Source of the DNA: Thermoanaerobaculia bacterium
Lineage (GTDB): Bacteria; Acidobacteriota; Thermoanaerobaculia; JALWYX01
DNA length: 37,851 nucleotides
Reading direction: 5' to 3'
NCBI GenBank assembly: GCA_027078415.1
Contig: JALWYX010000067.1
Coordinates: forward strand, 1 to 37,851
The notes beneath the pieces are model-generated. The model was not told the origin of the DNA, did no database searches, and saw only the letters and a program-made list of their open reading frames with translations. How positions within the stretch are numbered: the stretch's first letter is position 1; each line of letters begins with the position of its first letter. Of this stretch, positions 24,224 to 32,694 are shown piece by piece. Made by a program: the position numbers and the translations under genes.

Positions 24224-24502
24224 TTACTTTACCGGTTTTATAGTTTTTAATTCAGGATACAAAGTATAAAGTATAGAATGGTCTTTTATTCCGTAACTTT
24301 CCCTTTGTACTATCAAGTACCAAAAGTGGAGAGCTACCTTTTTTTCTATCTCCTTAAGTCTTTCGGTTCTTACTTTTTCCTGGGAATTGGATATTTCTCT
24401 GTATTTTTCTATATAAAATTCAAACTTCTCTGCTACTCTTTTTAGCGCAGATGCTTTTTCCTCTTCTATTTCTTCTATAAGCCTTTGATAGTTATTCGTC
24501 AT
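24224..24502 (-). CDS. Small charged coiled-coil protein, unknown function
   Basis: I start at the ATG at 24502, giving 92 residues; the longer reading needs a TTG at 24520. The N-terminal two thirds are a highly charged helix (LIEEIEEEKASALKRVAEKF, then IEKYREI and ERLKEIEKKVALHFW) likely to form a coiled coil. The end is LYPELKTIKPVK. There is no signal or membrane helix. It overlaps orf106 by 11 bases and sits between it and yceI, so it is cotranscribed with etfBA and DUF445. It could pair with the coiled-coil tail of orf106. No family recognised. Confidence 0.6.
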   Translation of the reverse strand: MTNNYQRLIEEIEEEKASALKRVAEKFEFYIEKYREISNSQEKVRTERLKEIEKKVALHFWYLIVQRESYGIKDHSILYTLYPELKTIKPVK

Positions 24503-24812
24503 TCTTTTTGTTACTTGCAATTAACGATTTAATATTTTCTGTTACTGACTTTGTGAAAGATTTGGATATTTTCTCTATTCCTTCTAAAGTGGGTAGCTTT
24601 AACAGAGAATGTTCTACTCCTACCTTTACAGAGTGTTCTATTTCTTTGGGAAGAGATTTAGCTGTTTTTTCTAAATTTTTTAGTTCTTCTATATACTCGT
24701 TGAGTTTATCTTCTATATAACGTCTTACTAGATAGATGGTAAGTAACGAAGATGTTATGGCTGACAAAAAAGAGATGCTGATTACTATTGCTATTATTTC
24801 TATAAGGTTCAT
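24492..24812 (-). CDS. Small membrane-anchored coiled-coil protein, unknown function
   Basis: The 106-residue protein has one N-terminal membrane helix (about residues 4-29, IIAIVISISFLSAITSSLL), then RRYIEDKLNEYIEELKNLEK, a charged helix that probably forms a coiled coil in the cytoplasm, and a mixed C-terminal helix rich in K and S. Its ATG overlaps the DUF445 stop by four bases (ATGA, 24809-24812), so translation is probably coupled. Context suggests a partner of the DUF445 membrane protein. No family recognised. Confidence 0.65.
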   Translation of the reverse strand: MNLIEIIAIVISISFLSAITSSLLTIYLVRRYIEDKLNEYIEELKNLEKTAKSLPKEIEHSVKVGVEHSLLKLPTLEGIEKISKSFTKSVTENIKSLIASNKKNDE

Positions 24813-26020
24813 CTTTTAGGTGCAAATACCCATACCCACTGTGCTATACCTGCTAAGAATCCCAGTATTCCTCCTAGTAGTATAACTTTGAACTCGTCTT
24901 CTTTAAAGCATGGCCTTAATAATCCCTGGAATTCTTCAGGCGGCAATTGCGTCATTCTGTGTGTTAAAAACCTTTCCATAACTTTTGCTCTATCTTCAAT
25001 AAACACGGGATCATCAAATGGTTCTATCGATACATCCACGGCTATCTCAGCTACTTTATCTTTAATTTTCGAATAGTTCTCTATTCCCACTGTTAGTTGT
25101 GCTAGAGGTCTGATTGTGCCTACCGCTTTGTCTACCAAAGGACGCAAGTGTTTTTTTATCAGTTGACGAGTTTTTTTACTCTTGGATCCTTTTATCATTC
25201 CCTCTACTAGAAGTTTTATAGTAAAAATTTCTCTAGTTACTATTTTAGACCATACCTTTGCTACCTCGTTTTGACGCTTGAGGAAGAGTCCCTGTATTGT
25301 AAAAGGCCCCAATTTAACAGGGTAGAGAGGTCTAAATATTAAGTTTATAGCTATATAGTTTGTTATATAACCTACTAACGCGCCAAACAAAGGCAATATC
25401 CAAGGTTTTGGATATATTTTCCAGACCGCTAGTTGTATTAATCCAAACAGCGTTCCAAATATAAACCCTGAGTTTACTAAGAATTTAAACTCCTTTTGCC
25501 CACTTTCCATAAATAGTTTGTTTAAAAGCTCAGGATGTTTTACCAGTTTATTTATGATCAACTCTTTTAAGTCTACCAAATCTTCTATTTTTTCACTTAT
25601 ATCTAACAGTAGGTTATCTACAAGTTGCGGAAGGTTTTTCTTTACATTTTTATAAATATTGTTTTTCACTATCTGTGGAAGGTTGTCCCATACTGTAGGT
25701 TCTGTTTCATGCATTATTTCGTCCGTTATTTCGTTTAGAAACGGTTCTATGTGGTGTGTTATATGTTGTGAGATTACTTTAGGGTCGAGCTCGTTGAAAA
25801 CCTCTTTTAAGTTTCCAAGTTTTGCCATTGTTTCATCTACAAATATGGTTGCCATTTTTACGGTTTTGGAAGGTATTATTCCTTGCCATCCCAGATATGG
25901 TGGTATTCCTACAAATCTTACTGGGTAGAAGGTCATTTTTATAGCTATCCAGTTGGTAAACCACCCAACTCCTCCTGCTACAAGAGGAATGGTTAGGTCT
26001 TTTAAAGAGAGATCTAACAT
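24809..26020 (-). CDS. DUF445 (YheB-like) membrane protein
   Basis: The protein has 403 residues from the ATG at 26020; the extra codon to 26023 would need a TTG. The DUF445 signature occurs twice, GWFTNWIAIKMTFYPV near the N terminus and GYITNYIAINLIFRPL at about residues 220-235, each followed by a P-x-K/R segment and a long amphipathic helical region (GIIPSKTVKMA and LFLKRQNEVAK). The protein is thus an internal duplication with about four membrane helices and two long helical domains. The molecular role of DUF445 is not established. ATG and the etfA stop overlap as TGATG, a one-base coupling. Position between an electron-transfer flavoprotein and two small helical proteins is notable. Confidence 0.85.
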   Translation of the reverse strand: MLDLSLKDLTIPLVAGGVGWFTNWIAIKMTFYPVRFVGIPPYLGWQGIIPSKTVKMATIFVDETMAKLGNLKEVFNELDPKVISQHITHHIEPFLNEITDEIMHETEPTVWDNLPQIVKNNIYKNVKKNLPQLVDNLLLDISEKIEDLVDLKELIINKLVKHPELLNKLFMESGQKEFKFLVNSGFIFGTLFGLIQLAVWKIYPKPWILPLFGALVGYITNYIAINLIFRPLYPVKLGPFTIQGLFLKRQNEVAKVWSKIVTREIFTIKLLVEGMIKGSKSKKTRQLIKKHLRPLVDKAVGTIRPLAQLTVGIENYSKIKDKVAEIAVDVSIEPFDDPVFIEDRAKVMERFLTHRMTQLPPEEFQGLLRPCFKEDEFKVILLGGILGFLAGIAQWVWVFAPKR

Positions 26021-26973
26021 CAACTGGTTTCTTTTAGGTAATTGAGGATAGCAGGTAGAATCTCTTCGAGATTTCCTACTATTCCGTATCTCGATATATT
26101 AAAGATCGGTGCGTTTCTATCTTTGTTTATACTTACGATAGTTTTAGATCCTTTCATGCCTACTACGTGCTGGATAGCACCTGATATTCCTAAAGCTATG
26201 TAGAGTTTAGGAGAAACTGTTTGTCCGCTAGACCCTATTTGCCTATCTCTAGGTAACCATCCGTTGTCTACGACTGGTCTGGATGCTCCTATTTCCGCTT
26301 TTAATATTTTTGCTAGTTCCTCGACTAAAGCTAGGTTCTCCTGTTTACCTATACCTCTACCCACTCCTATTATTATCTCTGCTTGTGAGAGGTCAACTTG
26401 TTCTTCAGCGGCTTTCTCGATAGAGGTTATTTTTCGTAAGGGGTCTATGTTCTGGAGGAAAGATATATCTTCCATCTTTAGTTCAGCTTTTGAAGATTCT
26501 TCTTTAGGTTCGTATATTCCGGCTGATAAAGATACAATAACTCTGTGCCTCTTGTCTATTTTGAAAAGTCCTGTCATCTTGCCTTCCAGCACAGGACGTT
26601 CGCAGAGAAGAAAGTTGTTATCTTCACTTATATTGTGAACGTTTGTTAATATAGCGCAGTTTAGTTTTGCAGCAAGTCTAGGAATAGAGTCCATAAAGGA
26701 GTAGTTATGAGGAACAAAAATTAGTTGTGGAGTTTGTTCTAAGATACGTGTTATAGCAGCTATAACGTAGCCTGGTGGCCATAGTTTGTTGGGATAACAT
26801 ATAACTTTTCCTTCTGAACCGGCGGTAAATAGTATCTTTTCTAAAACAGAATCTTCAGGTTTGCCTAGTAGTACTATGCCAAAATTTTCTCCTTTAGAGA
26901 GTCTTTTAGCTGTTTCTACTACTTCTAAAGTTTTAGCAGCTTCTTCCCCTTTCAAAATTCCCCATACCTTCAT
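26020..26973 (-). CDS. etfA: Electron transfer flavoprotein alpha subunit
   Basis: The 317-residue protein has the ETF alpha fold. The C-terminal FAD domain is well conserved: SRPVVDNGWLPRDRQIGSSG, QTVSPKLYIALGISGAIQH and AIXXINKDRNAPIF-type sequence (SINKDRNAPIFNISRYGIVG). The N-terminal domain pairs with ETF beta to hold AMP or, in bifurcating forms, a second FAD. It carries electrons from acyl-CoA or amine dehydrogenases to a quinone reductase or another acceptor. No ETF-quinone oxidoreductase or acyl-CoA dehydrogenase is in the window. It overlaps etfB by four bases (ATGA, 26970-26973) and the DUF445 gene by one. Confidence 0.95.
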   Translation of the reverse strand: MKVWGILKGEEAAKTLEVVETAKRLSKGENFGIVLLGKPEDSVLEKILFTAGSEGKVICYPNKLWPPGYVIAAITRILEQTPQLIFVPHNYSFMDSIPRLAAKLNCAILTNVHNISEDNNFLLCERPVLEGKMTGLFKIDKRHRVIVSLSAGIYEPKEESSKAELKMEDISFLQNIDPLRKITSIEKAAEEQVDLSQAEIIIGVGRGIGKQENLALVEELAKILKAEIGASRPVVDNGWLPRDRQIGSSGQTVSPKLYIALGISGAIQHVVGMKGSKTIVSINKDRNAPIFNISRYGIVGNLEEILPAILNYLKETS

Positions 26974-27731
26974 TCTATTACCCTCTCCTCCTTTCTTAAT
27001 TTTTCTATAAGTGTTTTTGCTACTGTTTCAGGATCTCCCTCCAAGAATTCTACTTGAGTAGTAGTTTTAGGTTCAAAGATTTTTAATATTTCAACTCTAT
27101 TGTCCGGAATAGTTACAGATATTTTTTCTATAGGTTTTTTCTTAGCTTGCATTATGCCTCTTAAAGAGGCGTATCTAGGTGTGTTTATTCCAGCTTGTAC
27201 TTCTATTACTGCAGGTAAGGATATCTCAGATTTTTCTATCATTCCCGCTTCCATTTCCCTGTCTATAAAAGCTTTACCGTTTTCGATCTGTAGTCCTATA
27301 ACTAACCAGGCGTGTGGAATATCGAGAAGTGATGCTAAGATAGTAGCTGTAGTACCCCACCCTAGATCTGAGCTTTGAGAGCCTGTGACGATTATATCCG
27401 GTTCTATCCTATTAACAACTTGCTCCATAGATTTTGCAAGTGCATAACTGTCTCGAATATACCATTCATTATCCTCTACATGAATAGCTTTGTCTGCACC
27501 TAGAGCTAGAGCTTTACGAAGGGCATCTGTTGCTTTATTACCTCCGATAGTAGCGACTGTTACTTCCCCTCCGTGTTTTTCTTTTATACGCAAAGCTTCT
27601 TCGATTGCAAATTGATCGTTCTCGTTTATTTTCATAGGAACCTCGTTAAGGTTGATCCATTTCTTGTCTTCCCTTAAAACTATTCTCGCTTCCACATCTC
27701 CTACCTGCTTTATAAAAACTAGAATTTTCAT
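26970..27731 (-). CDS. etfB: Electron transfer flavoprotein beta subunit
   Basis: The 253-residue protein begins KILVFIKQVGDVEARI, the usual ETF beta opening, and holds NENDQFAIEEALRIKEKHGG, ALALGADKAIHV, GSQSSDLGWGTT and SLPAVIEVQAGINTPRYAS, all standard for the subunit that binds AMP or the bifurcating FAD. GDxxxR-type loop detail needed to tell bifurcating from classical ETF is not something I could settle by eye. A strong ribosome site, AGGAGGG, lies a few bases before the ATG. It is the first gene of the etfB-etfA-DUF445-orf106-orf91-yceI unit and diverges from tolQ. Confidence 0.95.
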   Translation of the reverse strand: MKILVFIKQVGDVEARIVLREDKKWINLNEVPMKINENDQFAIEEALRIKEKHGGEVTVATIGGNKATDALRKALALGADKAIHVEDNEWYIRDSYALAKSMEQVVNRIEPDIIVTGSQSSDLGWGTTATILASLLDIPHAWLVIGLQIENGKAFIDREMEAGMIEKSEISLPAVIEVQAGINTPRYASLRGIMQAKKKPIEKISVTIPDNRVEILKIFEPKTTTQVEFLEGDPETVAKTLIEKLRKEERVIE

Positions 27732-27757
27732 CTTTCCCTCCTCTTAGCAATATTGAT

Positions 27758-27800
27758 ATATGATACACTTGAGCAATTGTTTTAAAGTAGTGTATCGTAT
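27758..27800. promoter_or_regulatory. Inverted-repeat divergent promoter region between etfB and tolQ
   Basis: ATATGATACACT (27758-27769) and its near-perfect inverted copy (27789-27800, reading ATACGATACACT on the minus strand) match at 11 of 12 positions across a 19-base spacer. Each arm contains a -10-like hexamer pointing outward: TATCAT for etfB (27765-27760) and TATCGT for tolQ (27793-27798). The tolQ side also has TTGAGC (27769-27774) at an 18-base spacing. The repeat may be paired promoters, an operator, or both. Confidence 0.45.
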
Positions 27801-27838
27801 CTTACAGATCATGTTAAGTATTCTAAGGATGGCTGTAT

Positions 27839-28507
27839 ATGAGTAACGTTATAGTTGAAGCTTTTTTGGCTACCGGAGTGGTAGGTAAAGTTGTATTTGG
27901 GTTATTATTGCTTTTTTCCGTTACATCGTGGACAGTTATTATAGGCAAATGGTTATACTTTGGTAGAGTTTCCAGAGATACTAGAAAGTTTAAAGATACT
28001 TTTGCTCGTACTACAAAATTTTCCGAATTGAATACAGCCGCTGCTCAACTATCTACTTCTCCTTTAAGTACTATATATTCTGTTGGTTATGAAGAACTAC
28101 AGTCTCAGTTCAAGTTAGCTAAGAAACACTCTAAACCTCTTGAAAGGGTGTTAGGAGCTATAGAAAGGTCTATGAAAACTACCGCTTTGCAAGAACAAGC
28201 AGTTTTGTCTAGAGGTTTGTTTATCCTAGCTACCACCGCAGCTACAACTCCATTTATAGGTCTGTTCGGTACTGTTTGGGGAATAATGATAGCGTTTACA
28301 GATATATCACGTACAGGATCCGCATCTATAGTAGCTGTTGCTCCTGGTATAGCAGAAGCTTTGGTTAATACAGCTGCTGGTCTTGGAGCTGCAGTTCCTG
28401 CTCTTATTTTTTACAACTATTTCTCTTTCAAGATAAGAGGTTACAGGAGAGATATGGAAGATTTTATACTGACGTTTCTAAACTTGGCAGAGAGGTTATT
28501 TGAGTAG
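27839..28507 (+). CDS. tolQ: TolQ, proton-channel subunit of the Tol-Pal system
   Basis: This 222-residue protein has three membrane helices (about 15-37, 126-152 and 163-190) in the TolQ/ExbB/MotA layout, with LATTAATTPFIGLFGTVWGIM and AEALVNTAAGLGAAVPALI as the conserved second and third helices. With TolR it uses the proton gradient to drive TolA and tighten the outer membrane at the division site. AAGGA ten bases upstream supports the ATG. It is the first gene of a tolQ-tolR-tolA-tolB-pal-cpoB operon in the canonical order, and its downstream neighbour starts immediately after the stop. ExbB is the alternative, ruled out by tolB and pal downstream. Confidence 0.95.
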   Translation: MSNVIVEAFLATGVVGKVVFGLLLLFSVTSWTVIIGKWLYFGRVSRDTRKFKDTFARTTKFSELNTAAAQLSTSPLSTIYSVGYEELQSQFKLAKKHSKPLERVLGAIERSMKTTALQEQAVLSRGLFILATTAATTPFIGLFGTVWGIMIAFTDISRTGSASIVAVAPGIAEALVNTAAGLGAAVPALIFYNYFSFKIRGYRRDMEDFILTFLNLAERLFE

Positions 28508-28939
28508 ATGGGTTTTACAGGTTTTGACGAAGAGGATGGATTTCTGGCAGATATAAATGTAACGCCTTTAGTGGACGTTATGCTCGTTTTATTGATAGTG
28601 TTTATGATAACAGCGCCTATGTTACAAAAAGGGATAGAAGTTGTTTTGCCTGAAAGTAAATCAGGTGTAGTAACTTCTACCGTTGAAGAACCTGTTATTG
28701 TATCTATAGATCAGAAAGGAAGAATATTTGTAGAAGAGCAACCTGTACATATTACCAGGCTGGTAGAAGTGCTTATGCCGCGTTTAAATTATAGAAAAGA
28801 GAAAGTTGTTTTGATAAAAGGAGATAAGAGAGTTAATTATGGGTTAATTGTAGAAGTTCTTGATCTTTTAAAAGATAACGGTATTTCTAACGTAGGGCTT
28901 ATTACCAAAGAGAAAAGAAGTGACAAAAAAAGGCGATAA
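28508..28939 (+). CDS. tolR: TolR, proton-channel subunit of the Tol-Pal system
   Basis: The 143-residue protein has one membrane helix holding the essential aspartate D23 in INVTPLVDVMLVLLIVFMI, then a periplasmic ExbD/TolR domain. It forms the TolQ5-TolR2-type proton-driven motor with TolQ. The ATG directly follows the tolQ stop codon with no gap, and its end overlaps the GTG start of tolA by 20 bases. Confidence 0.95.
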   Translation: MGFTGFDEEDGFLADINVTPLVDVMLVLLIVFMITAPMLQKGIEVVLPESKSGVVTSTVEEPVIVSIDQKGRIFVEEQPVHITRLVEVLMPRLNYRKEKVVLIKGDKRVNYGLIVEVLDLLKDNGISNVGLITKEKRSDKKRR

Positions 28940-29627
28940 CTTTCTTATATCAACTTTTCTTTCTTTGGTTTTTCATGTGGCTTTTATATACCATCTGGTG
29001 GTAATATCTGTCGCGAAAAAGCGTGAAGTTATAGAGTATGTTCCTGTTAGGTTGATCGCATATCCCATGGCAGAGACAGGAACCGGGAAGCTGGAGACTA
29101 AGGAGAGAAAAAAAATCGAAAAGGACCTATTGCGCAATAATAAGTTGAAGAAGCAGGAAGAGAGTAAGAAAATAGAAAACAAAAATGGTAAAGGATCAAA
29201 GAAAGAAAAATCTGTTGTTTTTGAGAAAAATAGAAAGGTAAGAGAGCAACAGGGAAAAAGTGAAGAGTTAGTTAGTACAACGTCTGAAAAAGATAGAGAT
29301 ACAGATTCCCCCTCGGTCTCTACTTTGGGTGCTAATTTAGCTGGATTTGAGGATCCAAATTTTAAATATGATTATTACACTTCACGTATGTTGGCTATAA
29401 TAAGATCTAACTGGCGTAAGCCTGCTGGAGTAAAGAGTATGGAAGCTACAGTTTATTTTACAATAACAAGAGATGGTAGAGTTGTTAATTTACGTTTGCT
29501 TAAAAGTTCTGGTAGCAGTTCGTTTGATTTAGCGGCTCTTAGGGCAATTCAGGCATCTGATCCTTTTCCTCCTCTTCCTGGTAGTTATAGAGAAAACAGT
29601 TTGGGTGTAAGGGTGGTGTTTAAATGA
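28920..29627 (+). CDS. tolA: TolA-like periplasm-spanning protein with TonB-type C domain
   Basis: The 235-residue protein starts with a GTG inside tolR. A membrane helix at about 9-31 leads to a highly charged K/E-rich linker (about 55-130) that probably forms the extended rod, and a C-terminal TonB/TolA-type domain with ATVYFTITRDGRVVNLRLLKSSGSSSFD and DPFPPLPGSY. TolA couples TolQR force to TolB-Pal at the outer membrane. It is shorter than E. coli TolA (421), with a compact linker, as in many other bacteria. Its TGA overlaps the tolB ATG by four bases (ATGA, 29624-29627). Confidence 0.9.
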   Translation: MTKKGDNFLISTFLSLVFHVAFIYHLVVISVAKKREVIEYVPVRLIAYPMAETGTGKLETKERKKIEKDLLRNNKLKKQEESKKIENKNGKGSKKEKSVVFEKNRKVREQQGKSEELVSTTSEKDRDTDSPSVSTLGANLAGFEDPNFKYDYYTSRMLAIIRSNWRKPAGVKSMEATVYFTITRDGRVVNLRLLKSSGSSSFDLAALRAIQASDPFPPLPGSYRENSLGVRVVFK

Positions 29628-30919
29628 ATAGGTTTTTGTATTTGTTATTATTTTTATTTTGTTCTGTTTTTATGTATGCCCAGGAGGAACCTCCTCCTGA
29701 GGTGACTTTGGTTGTTGAAGGTGAGGTTAGAGCCCAACTCAATCTAGTGTTTCCTGAAGTTATTAGTAGTAGTAGGGACGAATATGTGAAGGAGTTGGAT
29801 GATGCCTTATGGGGTGATTTGGAACGCTCAGGGATTTTTGAGCTTTTGGACCGAACTCAGCTTAGCAAGGTAGATTTGACCGGTGATAGAAAAGAGGACT
29901 TTATAAGTTATAGATCTCTTGGTGGTGAGGTATTACTTGAAGTTAAGGCTAGTTATGAAGGTGAGAAAATAGTTGTAGAAGCTTTGCTTTACGATCTAGG
30001 TTCAGGTAAGGCTATATTGGGTAAGAGGTACAGAGCGAAAAAGGAGTTAGTGCGTAACATAGCCCATGTTCTCTCTGATGAGATAGTTTTGCATTTTACC
30101 GGTAAAAGAGGTGTAGCTTCTACCACTATAGCGTTCGTTTCAGATAGGACAGGTAATAAAGAGATTTTTCTCATGGATGCTGATGGAAAAAATCAAAGGC
30201 AGATAACCGATCATAGATCTATTTCTCTATCTCCTACTTGGAGTCCAAAGATGGACATGCTTTCTTACGTATCTTTTGTTCTTGGATATCCTGCAATTTT
30301 TGTGATAGATTTTGCAACTGGTAACAAGCGGGTTTTATTTGAAGGTAAAAATTTTACTTCTTCATCTTCTTTTTCTCCCAACGGAAAGCAAATAGTATTT
30401 TCACGTTCTTTGGGCGGTAATTCGGAGATCTTTATAGCAGATCTGGAAAGTAGGAGTATTCATAGGCTTACCTATTCTCCCGGTATAGATACCAATCCAG
30501 TTTGGAGTCCTAATGGTAATCTTATAGCTTTTACTTCGAGTAGAGCTGGTTACCCTAATGTTTTTGTTATGGATGTAGAAGGTACTAATGTTCGCCGGAT
30601 TTCGTTCGGGGGAAACTATAACGACGGTGCCACCTGGCACCCTTCAGGTACTAAGATAGCGTATGCTTCTCGTAGAAACGGCAAGTTTAAGATAGTTGTA
30701 ACAGATTTAGCGTTGTTAGAAACTAAAGTAATAACGAAATGGGAAGGGAACCACGAATCTCCTTCCTTCTCTCCAGATGGTCGTTGGCTAACGTACGCTT
30801 CGTCGCGAGGAGGTGGTACCCAAATATACGTTACAGATATAAGAGGTATTTACGATATCAAGTTGACGGAAGAAGGTAACAACTATTCACCGGAGTGGTC
30901 TCCTTATACGAAAAAGTAA
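29624..30919 (+). CDS. tolB: TolB, periplasmic beta-propeller of the Tol-Pal system
   Basis: The 431-residue protein carries a signal peptide (MNRFLYLLLFLFCSVFMYAQ), an N-terminal alpha/beta domain, and a C-terminal propeller of PD40/WD-like repeats. The repeats show the recurrent blades DRTGNKEIFLMDADGKNQRQI, SLGGNSEIFIADLESR, SSRAGYPNVFVMDVEGTN and SSRGGGTQIYVTDI. TolB sits in the periplasm, where its N terminus can be pulled by TolA and its propeller binds Pal. Length equals the family norm. It overlaps tolA by four bases and is followed by pal after about 110 bases. Confidence 0.95.
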   Translation: MNRFLYLLLFLFCSVFMYAQEEPPPEVTLVVEGEVRAQLNLVFPEVISSSRDEYVKELDDALWGDLERSGIFELLDRTQLSKVDLTGDRKEDFISYRSLGGEVLLEVKASYEGEKIVVEALLYDLGSGKAILGKRYRAKKELVRNIAHVLSDEIVLHFTGKRGVASTTIAFVSDRTGNKEIFLMDADGKNQRQITDHRSISLSPTWSPKMDMLSYVSFVLGYPAIFVIDFATGNKRVLFEGKNFTSSSSFSPNGKQIVFSRSLGGNSEIFIADLESRSIHRLTYSPGIDTNPVWSPNGNLIAFTSSRAGYPNVFVMDVEGTNVRRISFGGNYNDGATWHPSGTKIAYASRRNGKFKIVVTDLALLETKVITKWEGNHESPSFSPDGRWLTYASSRGGGTQIYVTDIRGIYDIKLTEEGNNYSPEWSPYTKK

Positions 30920-31031
30920 GTTTTGCAAAGAGAATCCTTAACTTTTATCTGATATATCAATTTGGTTCTTGTTAATTTTGGTGCAATTTGATACATTTAT
31001 TATCGATAATTCTTTAAAGAGGGTTTGTAGT

Positions 31032-31607
31032 ATGAAGGTAAAAGTGGTGGTGGTAGGTTTGTTTTTATTGGTTAGTGTAGTTGGGTGTAAAAAGAAGAAA
31101 CCTGCAAATATTGAAAAAGAGATAGAAGAGACCACTACGGAAATTCCTGAGGTAAAGGAAGAGGAAGTTGAAGCTGAACCTGAAGTAGATCTTTCTCTTG
31201 ATAAAAAGCCTGAGACGTTACCTGAGGATATTGTAGAACTCAATCAGTATGTAGTAAATGAAGGGTTGTTAGGGGATATATTTTTCGATTTTGATCGTTT
31301 TGATTTGCGTCCGGAGGCTAGGGAGAGGTTGGCTAAAAACGCTGAGTTTCTTAAGAAACATCCGGAGCTAATAGTATTGATAGAAGGTCATTGTGATGAA
31401 AGAGGTACAAATGAATATAATCTTGCTTTAGGAGACAAGAGAGCAAATGCTGCTAAAGATTTTCTGGTCTCATTAGGTGTTAATCCCGATAATTTAAAAA
31501 CTATAAGCTATGGTGAAGAAAAGCCTTTCTGTAAAGAAAGTAATGAGCAGTGTTGGCAGCTTAATCGTAGAGCTCACTTTAAGATAATAAGTAGAAGTAA
31601 AGAATAA
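31032..31607 (+). CDS. pal: Pal, peptidoglycan-associated outer-membrane lipoprotein
   Basis: The 191-residue protein starts at the ATG at 31032, with AGAGGG about nine bases upstream; the longer TTG frame from 30969 is rejected because the lipobox (LLVSVVGC, C19) then lies where it should. A short acidic spacer rich in E and P (about 25-65) precedes an OmpA-type C domain with GDIFFDFDRFDLRPEA, LIEGHCDERGTNEYN, LGDKRANAAKDFL and NRRAHF, the peptidoglycan-binding residues of the family. Pal links the outer membrane to the cell wall and binds TolB. Confidence 0.95.
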   Translation: MKVKVVVVGLFLLVSVVGCKKKKPANIEKEIEETTTEIPEVKEEEVEAEPEVDLSLDKKPETLPEDIVELNQYVVNEGLLGDIFFDFDRFDLRPEARERLAKNAEFLKKHPELIVLIEGHCDERGTNEYNLALGDKRANAAKDFLVSLGVNPDNLKTISYGEEKPFCKESNEQCWQLNRRAHFKIISRSKE

Positions 31608-31621
31608 AAACAGTTAGGATC

Positions 31622-32389
31622 ATGAGAAAGGTAGTTCTGGCAGTAGGTATATTGTTGGTAGGGTGTAGTTCTAACGAAGAGTTGATAAATATTCAGAGAC
31701 AGCTTAACGAAATTGATAAAGATATAGCTAGTATTGAGGAAAAAGTTGTGACCAAACAAGATTTTGTAGCTTTTACTAAAGGTATAGAGGACGAAGTGGA
31801 AGAAATTTCCAGGGTGCAAGCTAATTTGCGTGAAGATGTTAAAGAGTTGGTTGCACGTTTAGAGGTTCTAAAATCTGAAATAGATGATACAAATGCCCGG
31901 TTGGCACAGCTATCGCAGGAAACTGCTCTTCTACTTAAACAGATGAAAAAATCGTTAGAGAGTGTTCCTGGTTCTGGTGAGGGAGTACCTTTAGGTGGTG
32001 GGGAGGAATTAGTTGATCCTAAGAGTATTTATGAAAATGCTTATAACGATTATTTGCAAGGCAATTACGATTTGGCTATAGCCACTTTTCAATCCTATCT
32101 AAAAAATTATCCAGACACAGAACTATCAGATAATGCCCTTTATTGGATAGGAGAGTCGTATTATAGGAAGGGTGAATATTTGTCAGCGATTAAAGTTTTT
32201 AACGATGTCGCTATTAAATATCCTAACAGTGACAAATTGGCCAGTTCTTACTTGAAGAGCGGTTTTGCTTATCTAAAGATAGGGAATAAGGCTAAAGCTA
32301 AAGAGTATTTGGAGAAAGTTGTGTTAAAATTCCCTAATACCGATGAGGCTAATTTAGCTAAAGAAAGGTTAAAAGGGTTGGAGAAGTAA
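31622..32389 (+). CDS. cpoB: CpoB/YbgF-like Tol-Pal associated TPR lipoprotein
   Basis: The 255-residue protein has a lipobox ending at C15 (GILLVGC), a long coiled coil at about 20-105 (IQRQLNEIDKDIASIEEK and following), a Gly/Pro linker, and three TPR-like repeats in the C-terminal half, starting IYENAYNDYLQGNYDLAIATF with YYRKGEYLSAIKVFNDVAIKY next. This is the CpoB/YbgF architecture: a trimer that coordinates Tol-Pal with peptidoglycan synthesis. E. coli CpoB is a soluble periplasmic protein; here a lipoprotein cysteine is present, as in many other bacteria. It ends the operon and is followed 25 bases later by rpsT. Confidence 0.88.
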   Translation: MRKVVLAVGILLVGCSSNEELINIQRQLNEIDKDIASIEEKVVTKQDFVAFTKGIEDEVEEISRVQANLREDVKELVARLEVLKSEIDDTNARLAQLSQETALLLKQMKKSLESVPGSGEGVPLGGGEELVDPKSIYENAYNDYLQGNYDLAIATFQSYLKNYPDTELSDNALYWIGESYYRKGEYLSAIKVFNDVAIKYPNSDKLASSYLKSGFAYLKIGNKAKAKEYLEKVVLKFPNTDEANLAKERLKGLEK

Positions 32390-32414
32390 AAGGCTGCTAA
32401 AGAGAGGTGAAGAT

Positions 32415-32690
32415 ATGGCGAATACTGCATCAGCTAAAAAGAGAGTACGTCAAAATGAGAAAAGGAGGTTACGTAATCTCTTTCATAAATCGAGGATGAA
32501 AACTTTTATAAAGAAGGCTCGCAGAGCTATAGATGCCAAAGATCTAACTCTAGCTGAGGATTTGGTACGGCAGGCTGTTCGTTATATAGATAGGACAGCG
32601 GAAAGAGGGGTTATTCATAGAAATACCGCAGCACGGTATAAATCTAGACTTATGAGAGCTTTTAACAAGGCGAAGAATGATAGTAGTTAA
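32415..32690 (+). CDS. rpsT: 30S ribosomal protein bS20
   Basis: The 91-residue basic protein is full length (family 85-90). The N-terminal MANTASAKKRVRQNEKRRLRN and the later IDRTAERGVIHRNTAARYKSRL match bS20. Binds 16S rRNA early in 30S assembly. AGAGGTGA a few bases before the ATG is a strong ribosome site. It lies 25 bases after cpoB, so it could be read through from tol-pal, and ends four bases from the convergent lptE stop. Confidence 0.97.
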   Translation: MANTASAKKRVRQNEKRRLRNLFHKSRMKTFIKKARRAIDAKDLTLAEDLVRQAVRYIDRTAERGVIHRNTAARYKSRLMRAFNKAKNDSS

Positions 32691-32694
32691 AAGG

